In this document: piece by piece, positions 6,471-13,103 of the stretch
Layout: each line of letters begins with the position of its first letter
Numbering within the stretch: the stretch's first letter is position 1
Source: Parvibaculum sp049303435
Lineage (GTDB): Bacteria; Pseudomonadota; Alphaproteobacteria; Parvibaculales; Parvibaculaceae
DNA length: 13,761 nt
Assembly (NCBI GenBank): GCA_049303435.1
Contig: JBAQNC010000114.1
Coordinates: 1 to 13,761, forward strand
Direction of reading: 5' to 3'
Translations under genes and position numbers: made by a program
Notes under the pieces: generated by a model
What the model saw: the letters and a program-made list of their open reading frames with translations, nothing else
Databases searched by the model: none
What the model was told of the DNA's origin: nothing

Positions 6471-6578
6471 GCATCATGCGTGTCGCGCAAAAGCGTGGTC
6501 GCAGACTATAGTGTTAATCAATAAGACCGTCGGGCGATGCTTCAGTCCGGCGCACCATAGACGAGAGGACAGCTAGGC

Positions 6579-7895
6579 ATGACAAAAGTTGGAACCAAGG
6601 GAGGCGCCAAGGGCTCCTCGACGCTCGCACTGGACGGCAAGAACTACGAGTTGCCCGTCTATGGCGGATCAATCGGCCCCAATGTTGTGGACGTCTCGAA
6701 GCTCTATGGGCAGACGGGCCATTTCACATATGACCCCGGCTTTACCTCGACGGCGAGTTGCGAAAGCCAGATCACCTATATCGACGGTGACGAAGGCGTG
6801 CTGCTTTATCGCGGCTATCCGATCGAGCAGATCGCGGAACGCGGCAACTTCCTGGAAACCTGCTATCTGCTGCTGAACGGCGAATTGCCCAAGGCCGCCG
6901 ACTTCAAGGAATTCGACCGCGCCATCACGAACCACACGATGGTTCACGAGCAGATGCAGTTCTTCCTGCGCGGCTTCCGTCGCGACGCACATCCGATGGC
7001 CATCATGTGCGGCATGGTCGGCGCGCTGTCGGCCTTCTATCATGACAGCACGGATATCAACGATCCGGTGCAGCGCATGATCGCCAGCCGTCGTCTGATC
7101 GCCAAGATCCCGACGCTTTCGGCCATGGCCTATAAATACTCGGTCGGCCAGCCGGTCGTCTATCCGCGCAACGATCTGGGCTACGCCGAAAACTTCCTGC
7201 ATATGTGCTTCTCGGTTCCGGCCGAACAGTACAAGGTCGATCCGATCCTCGCCCGCGCGATGGACCGCATCTTCATCCTGCATGCCGATCACGAACAGAA
7301 CGCCTCGACATCGACGGTGCGTCTGGCCGGTTCGTCGGGCGCCAACCCGTTTGCCTGCATCGCAGCCGGCATCGCCTGCCTCTGGGGGCCTGCGCATGGC
7401 GGCGCCAATGAAGCAGCGCTCGAAATGCTCGCCGAAATCGGTTCGGTAGACCGTATCCCGGAATATATCGCCAAGGCCAAGGACAAGAACGATCCGTTCC
7501 GCCTGATGGGCTTTGGTCATCGGGTTTACAAGAACTACGACCCGCGCGCCCGTGTGATGCAGCAGACCTGCCATGAAGTGCTCAAAGTCATGGGCATCAA
7601 GGACGATCCGCTGCTGGACGTCGCCATGGAACTGGAACGCATCGCGCTGTCGGACGAGTATTTCATCGAGAAGAAGCTCTATCCGAATATCGACTTCTAT
7701 TCGGGCATCACGCTGAAGGCGATGGGCTTCCCGACAACGATGTTCACGGTTCTCTTCGCGCTCGCCCGCACCGTCGGCTGGGTCGCGCAGTGGAACGAAA
7801 TGATCACGGATCCAGATCAGCGTATCGGTCGTCCGCGTCAGCTCTACACAGGCGCCCCGCGTCGCGATTATGTGGCGGTGGACAAGCGGAATTAA
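6579..7895 (+). CDS. gltA: Citrate synthase (type I, GltA)
   Basis: A 438-residue citrate synthase that condenses oxaloacetate with acetyl-CoA at the entry to the TCA cycle. The catalytic triad is visible: His273 in GPAHGGANEA, His314 in GFGHRVYK and Asp372 in NIDFYSG. These correspond to His264, His305 and Asp362 of E. coli GltA with an offset of +9 to +10. HADHEQNASTSTVR (235-248) is another family hallmark. The length and the N-terminal beta-domain (about 15-60) fit the Gram-negative hexameric, NADH-sensitive type. ATG 6579 is supported by an AGAGGA ribosome-binding site at 6564-6569, 9 nt upstream. The 108-bp gap after gltX contains a TATAGT (-10-like, 6507-6512) without a convincing -35, so gltA may have its own promoter or be read through from gltX. 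A strong terminator follows. Confidence 0.98.
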   Translation: MTKVGTKGGAKGSSTLALDGKNYELPVYGGSIGPNVVDVSKLYGQTGHFTYDPGFTSTASCESQITYIDGDEGVLLYRGYPIEQIAERGNFLETCYLLLNGELPKAADFKEFDRAITNHTMVHEQMQFFLRGFRRDAHPMAIMCGMVGALSAFYHDSTDINDPVQRMIASRRLIAKIPTLSAMAYKYSVGQPVVYPRNDLGYAENFLHMCFSVPAEQYKVDPILARAMDRIFILHADHEQNASTSTVRLAGSSGANPFACIAAGIACLWGPAHGGANEAALEMLAEIGSVDRIPEYIAKAKDKNDPFRLMGFGHRVYKNYDPRARVMQQTCHEVLKVMGIKDDPLLDVAMELERIALSDEYFIEKKLYPNIDFYSGITLKAMGFPTTMFTVLFALARTVGWVAQWNEMITDPDQRIGRPRQLYTGAPRRDYVAVDKRN

Positions 7896-7920
7896 TTTCT
7901 TTCGCTGGTCGTGGAATTGA

Positions 7921-7950
7921 AAGAGGCGCTCCTGCGGGGGCGCCTCTTTT
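7921..7950 (+). terminator. Rho-independent terminator of gltA
   Basis: AAAGAGGCGC (7921-7930) and GCGCCTCTTT (7941-7950) form a perfect 10-bp stem around a 10-nt loop. The stem's own 3' T-run continues as TTTTG. It lies 26 nt after the gltA stop. The A-run on the 5' side gives a shorter T-tract on the minus strand, so it may also stop lpxB transcripts. Confidence 0.87.
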
Positions 7951-7970
7951 GTCTTGAGGGAAAGAAAGTC

Positions 7971-8001
7971 CCTCACCCACCCCTCTCCCAGAGGGAGAGG
8001 G
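7971..8001. repeat. Palindromic intergenic element next to the lpxB 3' end
   Basis: CCCTCTCCC (7981-7989) and GGGAGAGGG (7993-8001) form a perfect 9-bp stem around AGA, preceded by CCCTCACCCA (7971-7980). The arrangement CCCTCACCC...CCCTCTCCC...GGGAGAGGG is familiar to me as a dispersed intergenic palindrome in many GC-rich Proteobacteria. It ends one base before the lpxB stop codon and probably forms a hairpin at the 3' end of the lpx mRNA. The hairpin is seen directly; membership of a repeat family is recalled, not tested. Confidence 0.65.
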
Positions 8002-9174
8002 CTAAAGCATTTCAAGCACGGCGCGGGCGGCGAGGAGGCTGGGGCGTGGGCCGCCAACGCCCATGATCTTGCGGAGATCCTGAAGATCGGCCAATGCCCT
8101 GATGCGCTCCGGCGTGTCGTGCAGCAAGGGCGCCAGAGCGGCGGCAAGATTGGGGACCGTAGCATCGAATTGCAGGAACTCGCGCACGGACGGACGGTCG
8201 AGGATCAAATTGACAACGACGACGGAGGGCACCTTCAGGAGACGCGAGACCACATAGGCGGCGATCATGTCGATCTTGTAGGCGATGACCATCGGCACGC
8301 CAGCAAGACCAAGCTCCAGCGACACCGTGCCGGAGGCGGCGAGTGCGGCGGTGGCGGCGGCAAAGGCAGCGCGCTTGTCAGCCTCGCCTTCGACGAGAAT
8401 GACGGGAACGGACCATTTACCGACTGCCTCTTCCACCAGGTGACGGACGTGGGGCACCGTGGGCACGACAATGCGCATGCGCGGATTTTCCGCCACCATA
8501 CATGCGGCGGTCTCTCCGAAGAGAGACACCAGGCGCTTCACCTCATTGGTGCGGCTGCCGGGCAGAACGAGAAGCACTGGCGCATCGTCGGGGATCTGGT
8601 GAAGCGTGCGGAAGCGAGCGCCCTCGCCTTCCTTCGGGATGCGCTCTATGGCGGGATGGCCGACATAGACGCAGTCGAGATGGGCTTCGGCGCGGAAAAA
8701 ATCCGGCTCGAAGGGAAGCAGCGCGAGCACGCGATGGATATATTTCGCCATGGCGCGGGCGCGACCGCGACGCCATGCCCAGACGCTGGGCGAGACATAG
8801 TTGGCGATCCTGATGCCCGGAGCGCGTTTGGCGACACGCTTGGCCACCATATGGGTGAAGTCCGGGCTGTCGATAATGACGAGCACGTCGGGCTTTTCAG
8901 CGATGGCGAAGGCGGCGGTCTCACGCACACGACGAAGGATGAGCGGCAAGCGCGGAATGACTTCGCGCGGGCCCATGACCGAGGTGTCGGACATGGGGAA
9001 GATAGAAGAGAGGCCGTGACCGATCATGTTGGGGCCGCCGACGCCGCTGATGCGGATATTGCCGCCGGTTTCGCTGATGAGCGCTTCCATCAGCTCGCCG
9101 CCCAGCGCATCGCCCGAGGGCTCACCTGCAACGAGCATGATGTGCGGCATGCGCACCGCGATCTCGTTGGTCAT
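8002..9174 (-). CDS. lpxB: Lipid-A-disaccharide synthase
   Basis: A 390-residue peripheral membrane glycosyltransferase (GT19). It joins UDP-2,3-diacylglucosamine to lipid X, releasing UDP and forming the beta-1,6 disaccharide of lipid A. Family motifs are in order: LVAGEPSGD near the N-terminus (14-22), YVSPSVWAWR (126-135), VLPGSR (203-208, the start of the UDP-binding half) and GTVSLELGLAGVPMVIAYK (282-300). The length is normal for LpxB (about 380-390). ATG 9174 overlaps the lpxI stop (ATGA), which supports this start and translational coupling; Met9 is a less likely alternative. It is the last gene of the bamA-to-lpxB cluster, is followed immediately by a palindromic element, and converges on gltA. 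Confidence 0.97.
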   Translation of the reverse strand: MTNEIAVRMPHIMLVAGEPSGDALGGELMEALISETGGNIRISGVGGPNMIGHGLSSIFPMSDTSVMGPREVIPRLPLILRRVRETAAFAIAEKPDVLVIIDSPDFTHMVAKRVAKRAPGIRIANYVSPSVWAWRRGRARAMAKYIHRVLALLPFEPDFFRAEAHLDCVYVGHPAIERIPKEGEGARFRTLHQIPDDAPVLLVLPGSRTNEVKRLVSLFGETAACMVAENPRMRIVVPTVPHVRHLVEEAVGKWSVPVILVEGEADKRAAFAAATAALAASGTVSLELGLAGVPMVIAYKIDMIAAYVVSRLLKVPSVVVVNLILDRPSVREFLQFDATVPNLAAALAPLLHDTPERIRALADLQDLRKIMGVGGPRPSLLAARAVLEML

Positions 9175-10034
9175 GCTTGCGCCTCCACGCGCGAAGGTGG
9201 AAAGGCGACGACGAATAGACCGAGCTTGTTTGCCAGCGCCGCAAGCTCTTCACGGTCTGCGATGATCGCCCCGCCCGCTTCGATGGCAATGCCCGCAAGA
9301 CCTGCGGCGGCGGCGCGCTCTACAGTGCGACTTCCAATTGTGGGAAGATCGACGCGGCGATCCTGAGCGGGCTTGGGCAGCTTTACCAGAACACCGGACC
9401 GGCCAGCGGCATCATGGGGATGTTCGGCTGCAACGCTTGCGAGCATGGCGTCGGTGCCTTTGACATCTTCAAGAGCAATGACCTCACCATCACGAACGAC
9501 AGCGCCCTGCCCGATATCCTGAGCGCCCAGTGCGAGGGCCGCGCGAATGCCGATATCGATATCGGATTCATGAGCGGCATCGGGGGCAAGCCGCGTCACC
9601 AGTCCCTCGGAAGCCAGGAGCGAGGTCAGAATGGATTCGGCGGGAACAATCTTGAGGCCATTTTTCTCAAGGAACTCGACAACTCCACGCAGGAGCGCGT
9701 CATCGCCAGTCTTGAGACGCCTGATGAAGCCTGGCAACATGAGCAGCCCTTGAAAGTCAGGCATGATGTCGCGCAGGCGCGGTCGGGTCATCGGACCGAT
9801 GAAGACGATATCCTCGCATCCGGCTTCCTTGAAGAGTCGCAGGAAGCGTCCCATCGCGCCGACACGTATCCAGTCATGCGGCCATGTTTCGATGGAGGGC
9901 CCTGCCGCCCCCTTGATGCCCACGATGAAAACCTCGCGTCCTTGGGCGCGCGCGGCTTCGGCGAGTTTCAACGGCAAGACGCCACCGCCTGCGGCAATTC
10001 CCAGTTTGCGGGGGCGCTGGTCGGGTTTGCTCAT
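9171..10034 (-). CDS. lpxI: UDP-2,3-diacylglucosamine pyrophosphatase LpxI (DUF1009)
   Basis: A 287-residue enzyme that hydrolyses UDP-2,3-diacylglucosamine to lipid X and UMP in the cytoplasm. It replaces LpxH in alphaproteobacteria. The N-terminus LGIAAGGGVLPLKLAEAARAQG matches the LpxI nucleotide-binding domain. The most conserved block, at 216-245, contains LVKLPKPAQDRRVDLPTIG and SRTVERA. Asp225 within it coincides with the residue number I recall for the catalytic Asp of Caulobacter LpxI. The length fits the family (about 270-290). The start is 20 nt after the lpxA stop, and the stop overlaps lpxB by 4 bp. Its place between lpxA and lpxB agrees with the missing pathway step: lpxD and fabZ are here, while lpxC is elsewhere. 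No lpxH-like gene is present in the window. Confidence 0.95.
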   Translation of the reverse strand: MSKPDQRPRKLGIAAGGGVLPLKLAEAARAQGREVFIVGIKGAAGPSIETWPHDWIRVGAMGRFLRLFKEAGCEDIVFIGPMTRPRLRDIMPDFQGLLMLPGFIRRLKTGDDALLRGVVEFLEKNGLKIVPAESILTSLLASEGLVTRLAPDAAHESDIDIGIRAALALGAQDIGQGAVVRDGEVIALEDVKGTDAMLASVAAEHPHDAAGRSGVLVKLPKPAQDRRVDLPTIGSRTVERAAAAGLAGIAIEAGGAIIADREELAALANKLGLFVVAFPPSRVEAQA

Positions 10035-10054
10035 GAGACCACGTACTTCAAGCG

Positions 10055-10846
10055 TCAGCGCGTCGGCATGCAGAGCGGACGGTCGCTGGCGGACTGGATG
10101 AAGTTCACGATCTCCATGATGTCGGGCTGTTCGGCGAAGCTTGCCGCCACGGCGGCGACACGCTCACGCAAAGGGCCCGTCTTGTCGTCGAAGATCTTCG
10201 CATAGGCGTCGCGCAATGCGAAGATGCGCTCGCGCGAGAAACCGTGACGCTTGAGGCCGACAAGATTGAGGCCCATCAGACTGGCGCGATTGCCGACAAC
10301 GAGACCGAAAGGAATGATGTCGCTTTCAACTGCGCTCGCGCCGCCAATAAAGGCGTTGCGACCGATACGCACGAACTGATGCACTGCTGCGCCACCACCA
10401 AAGATCACATGATCACCGACCCGGCAATGACCGGCGAGCAGCGCCGCGCTCGAAAGGATGACCCCATCGCCGATGATGCAGTCGTGGCCGATGTGGACAC
10501 TCGACAGCGCGACGCATTTGTCGCCGACTTTCGTCAACATGCCGCCGCCCTCGGTGCCCGTGTTCATGGTCACATATTCGCGGATCATCGCGTCGGCGCC
10601 GATTTCGAGGCAACTGTCTTCGCCGTGATATTTCAAATCCTGCGGCTGTTGGCCTAGCGAGGCGAATGGAAAGATTTTTGCACGCGGCCCGATGGTCGTA
10701 TTGCCGTCGATGACGACGTGGCTCATCAGTTCGCACCTGTCGCCGAGGCTGACCTTGGGACCGATGATGCAATAAGGACCGATCTTCACGTTTGCGCCGA
10801 TCTGCGCCTTTGGATCAATGATCGCGCTGGAGTGAATATCCGCCAT
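10055..10846 (-). CDS. lpxA: UDP-N-acetylglucosamine 3-O-acyltransferase
   Basis: A 263-residue cytoplasmic acyltransferase that moves a 3-hydroxyacyl chain from ACP to the 3-OH of UDP-GlcNAc, the first step of lipid A synthesis. About residues 1-185 are hexapeptide repeats of the left-handed beta-helix type (I-G-x-x-x-x-I pattern, such as AQIGANVKIGPYCIIG). The catalytic base is His121 in HIGHDC, equivalent to E. coli His125. The C-terminal helical part (about 190-263) carries the GLNLVGLKRHGFSRE segment typical of LpxA. I start at ATG 10846, which shares one base with the fabZ TGA (TGATG); an adjacent in-frame TTG at 10849 would add one residue. The length matches E. coli LpxA (262). The overlap suggests re-initiation from fabZ and a fixed FabZ/LpxA ratio. 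Confidence 0.97.
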   Translation of the reverse strand: MADIHSSAIIDPKAQIGANVKIGPYCIIGPKVSLGDRCELMSHVVIDGNTTIGPRAKIFPFASLGQQPQDLKYHGEDSCLEIGADAMIREYVTMNTGTEGGGMLTKVGDKCVALSSVHIGHDCIIGDGVILSSAALLAGHCRVGDHVIFGGGAAVHQFVRIGRNAFIGGASAVESDIIPFGLVVGNRASLMGLNLVGLKRHGFSRERIFALRDAYAKIFDDKTGPLRERVAAVAASFAEQPDIMEIVNFIQSASDRPLCMPTR

Positions 10847-11325
10847 CAAGCATCCGCCTGGTCGATAATCATGGCAGCGAATTCCGCCTCGGCGACAGTC
10901 GCGCCATCAACCTTGGCCTGACCGGCGAACTTCCATACCGGGCCGCGATTTTGAATCCTCGACACATAAATATGCAGCACATTGCCGGGGACCACGGGCT
11001 TGCGGAACTTGGCCTTGTCGATAGACATGAAATAAACAACCTTGTTCTCAGCACCTTCACCGAGGCCGCTGAGAACAAGCGCGCCAGCCGTCTGGGCCAT
11101 GGCTTCCACGATCAGCACGCCAGGCATGACGGGCAGGCCCGGGAAATGGCCCTGAAAATGAGGCTCGTTGAATGTCACATTCTTGATGCCGATGGCGCTT
11201 TCCGTGCCGCGCATTTCCGTGATGCCATCAATCATCAGCATGGGATAGCGGTGCGGCAGCAAGGCCATCACACGCCTGATATCAGCCTCTTCGAGCTTTT
11301 CTGAGGACGTATCCGTCTCGCTCAT
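10846..11325 (-). CDS. fabZ: 3-hydroxyacyl-[ACP] dehydratase FabZ
   Basis: A 159-residue hot-dog-fold dehydratase of type II fatty acid synthesis. It removes water from 3-hydroxyacyl-ACP to give trans-2-enoyl-ACP, and so competes with LpxA and LpxD for the same 3-hydroxyacyl-ACP. The signature LLPHRYPMLMID is at 22-33. The catalytic pair is His60 in FQGHFPG and Glu74 in VLIVEAMAQ. The N-terminus (1-15) is a short acidic extension. A TGGAG ribosome-binding site lies just before ATG 11325, although close to it. fabZ follows lpxD after 39 bp and shares one base with lpxA. The coding sequence contains a perfect 12-bp inverted repeat (listed separately). Confidence 0.97.
   Translation of the reverse strand: MSETDTSSEKLEEADIRRVMALLPHRYPMLMIDGITEMRGTESAIGIKNVTFNEPHFQGHFPGLPVMPGVLIVEAMAQTAGALVLSGLGEGAENKVVYFMSIDKAKFRKPVVPGNVLHIYVSRIQNRGPVWKFAGQAKVDGATVAEAEFAAMIIDQADA
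11041..11079 (-). repeat. Perfect 12-bp inverted repeat inside fabZ
   Basis: CTTGTTCTCAGC (11041-11052) and GCTGAGAACAAG (11068-11079) are exact reverse complements around a 15-nt loop. In the minus-strand mRNA this forms a long hairpin within the codons for LVLSGLGEGAENK, followed by a moderately U-rich GUUGUUUAUUU. It lies about 195-235 nt upstream of the lpxA start. It could be an internal attenuator or a stability element, or chance. Confidence 0.5.
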
Positions 11326-11364
11326 GCTCCAGTCCCCGTCTTCCGTTTTACCAGCATTTCAATA

Positions 11365-12417
11365 TCAGTCTTTTGGCGCACCTTTGCGACGAGCAAGATT
11401 TCTGACCACCGCCAATTCGCGCGCCCATTCTTTTATAGGCCGCGCGGGCGTGCCGCCATAGCGTTCGCCTGCGGGCACATCATGCGAGACGCCGCTGCGG
11501 GCGGCAAGCTGTGCGCCCGTATTGATCGTCAGGTGTCCCGCCACACCCGCCTGAGCCGCCAGCACGACAAAGTCTCCCAGCTTGGTGCTTCCTGCAATGC
11601 CGCTCTGGGAAACGATCACACAATGGCGACCAATCTCCACATTATGCCCGACCTGCACGAGATTATCGATCTTGGTGCCCTCGCCGATGACCGTGTCGGG
11701 ACCCGCGCCGCGGTCGACAGTGGAATTGGCTCCGATTTCGACATCGTCCTGAATGATGACGCGGCCAAGCTGAGGCACTTTTTCGTGGCGCGGCAGGCCC
11801 ATCGCAAAGCCGAAGCCGTCCTGACCGATGCGGACGCCGGGATGCAGGATGACCCGGTCGCCAATATGGGCATGGCTGACGGTGACCTGTGGGGCGATGA
11901 AACAATTGCGCCCAATGGTGCAGCCACGCCCGATGGAGACCCCCGCACCGATCATCGTACCGTCACCGATCTCGACGCCATCGGCAAGAACCGCCCCCGG
12001 CTCGATCGTGACCTCCTGGCCCAATCGCGCGCCGGAATGAATATAGGCGCCGACATGAATTTCACTCGAGGGATTAAAGGCCGGCGCGCCTCGTACCTCT
12101 TCGGGATAGAAAAACTGACTGATCAGCGCATAGGTCCGATAGGGATCCTTGGCGATCAGGAGCGAAACGCCGACAGGCGCACGGTCCACGTAGCGCGCAT
12201 GGACAACACATGCCCCCGCCGCGCTCGCCTCGAAGGCGGCTACATATTTCGGATTATCGAGGAAACTCAAATCTTTCGGACCGGCGCGATCCAGCGGCGC
12301 GATGTCTTCAATCATCTGCGCGGGATCAGCCCCCTCACCAAGGTCCGCCCCGACGCGTTGGGCGATTTCACCCAACGCATAAGGACCGGTATTCAAGAAG
12401 AAACGCGGATCAGCCAT
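11365..12417 (-). CDS. lpxD: UDP-3-O-(3-hydroxyacyl)glucosamine N-acyltransferase
   Basis: A 350-residue cytoplasmic acyltransferase that adds the second (N-linked) 3-hydroxyacyl chain from ACP to UDP-3-O-acyl-glucosamine in lipid A synthesis. The N-terminal uridine-binding domain (about 1-105) contains DLSFLDNPKY (49-58). A left-handed beta-helix of hexapeptide repeats follows at about 115-310. The catalytic His258 lies in NLVQVGHNVEIG, equivalent to E. coli His239, and GQDGFGFA (198-205) is the conserved LpxD loop. The C-terminus (about 325-350) is a short helical, basic extension. The length is close to the family norm (about 340-350). It is separated from skp by 48 bp and from fabZ by 39 bp, the loosest spacing in the cluster. 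Confidence 0.97.
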   Translation of the reverse strand: MADPRFFLNTGPYALGEIAQRVGADLGEGADPAQMIEDIAPLDRAGPKDLSFLDNPKYVAAFEASAAGACVVHARYVDRAPVGVSLLIAKDPYRTYALISQFFYPEEVRGAPAFNPSSEIHVGAYIHSGARLGQEVTIEPGAVLADGVEIGDGTMIGAGVSIGRGCTIGRNCFIAPQVTVSHAHIGDRVILHPGVRIGQDGFGFAMGLPRHEKVPQLGRVIIQDDVEIGANSTVDRGAGPDTVIGEGTKIDNLVQVGHNVEIGRHCVIVSQSGIAGSTKLGDFVVLAAQAGVAGHLTINTGAQLAARSGVSHDVPAGERYGGTPARPIKEWARELAVVRNLARRKGAPKD

Positions 12418-12465
12418 TGCTCTATTTGCGCAGAAGGTGGGAAGAGCCTCTCCGCTTTCTCCTTC

Positions 12466-13047
12466 TTATTTCTTGATATCTTTCGGCGACACCGGCTTCA
12501 CTTCAAGCTTTGTCATTTTCGCATCAAGCGCCTTCACGGCTTCCGCCGTCACGTCGAGGTCAACGCCACCGGCAAGGACGACAGACTGGTCAAGAAGAAT
12601 ATTGGCGCCATGGGCCTTGAGCAGGTCGGCAAAGATCGGACGAATCGTCTCTTCTATCTTGTTACGCGCAACGTTTGCGCCAATCTGAAGGGCCTGGCTC
12701 TTTTCCTGTAAACGCTGCTGCGTGGACTGCTCCTTCTTCTGGAACGCCTGCACCTTCTTGGCGAAGTCTTCCTCCTTCAGCAACGCGCGCTGGTCGCGGA
12801 GCTTCGTGGCTTCGGCCTTAAGGCTCTCTTCCGCCTTGGCGCTTTCGCTCTGGAGTTTCTTGCTCAGGCCCTGAATCTGTTCGCGCACATTCTTGCCGAC
12901 CTGGGATTGGGCGAACAGCTGATCAGAATTGATGATCAGGATTGATGCCGGAGTGCCTGCGGAAGCTGCCGAAAACGAGGCTGCCGAGACAAATGACGCA
13001 ACTGCAAGGCCAGCGAGCAACCGCACGGCAATACGATGGAACTTCAT
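12466..13047 (-). CDS. skp: Skp/OmpH-family periplasmic chaperone
   Basis: A 193-residue periplasmic chaperone that holds unfolded outer-membrane proteins on their way to the Bam complex. The N-terminus has a classical signal peptide: basic MKFHRIAVR, a hydrophobic core to about residue 25, and a likely cleavage site after ASA at 28-30. The mature protein opens with a short beta-strand (SILIINSDQLF). A long charged coiled coil follows (about 48-135, rich in Lys, Glu, Gln and Ser), which forms the tentacles of the Skp trimer. It then returns to a beta-strand (ANILLDQSVVLAGGVDLDVT). The product is somewhat longer than E. coli Skp (161 residues) because of the signal and a C-terminal tail. AAGGGGA lies about 10 nt before ATG 13047. 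It sits between bamA and lpxD, the order conserved in many Proteobacteria. Confidence 0.94.
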   Translation of the reverse strand: MKFHRIAVRLLAGLAVASFVSAASFSAASAGTPASILIINSDQLFAQSQVGKNVREQIQGLSKKLQSESAKAEESLKAEATKLRDQRALLKEEDFAKKVQAFQKKEQSTQQRLQEKSQALQIGANVARNKIEETIRPIFADLLKAHGANILLDQSVVLAGGVDLDVTAEAVKALDAKMTKLEVKPVSPKDIKK

Positions 13048-13078
13048 GGTAGCGTAATCCCCTTTTACTCTTTCAACT

Positions 13079-13095
13079 GAGTGATCTTCTCACTC
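13079..13095 (-). repeat. Small hairpin in the bamA-skp intercistronic gap
   Basis: GAGTGA (13079-13084) and TCACTC (13090-13095) form a perfect 6-bp stem with a 5-nt loop in the 56-bp gap. No T-run follows on the minus strand, so it is not a terminator. It could mark an mRNA processing or stability point between bamA and skp. The evidence is weak. Confidence 0.3.
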
Positions 13096-13103
13096 TGAAC
13101 AGA

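Noticed and set aside
6471..6578. Possible small RNA or strong promoter in the gltX-gltA gap
   Set aside because: Only an isolated TATAGT is visible; no matching -35, stem-loop with T-run or conserved RNA fold could be made out.
6669..8165. 498-codon open frame on the minus strand opposite gltA
   Set aside because: It covers gltA, the terminator hairpin and the lpxB 3' end, and shows no family signature. It is a shadow of gltA codon use.
7954..9366. 470-codon open frame on the plus strand opposite lpxB and lpxI
   Set aside because: LpxB and LpxI are clear on the other strand. The translation is low-complexity Gly/His/Asp-rich with no domain.
11482..12711. 409-codon open frame on the plus strand opposite lpxD and skp
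   Set aside because: Same reasoning: lpxD and skp are certain, and this frame has the composition of an antisense mirror.
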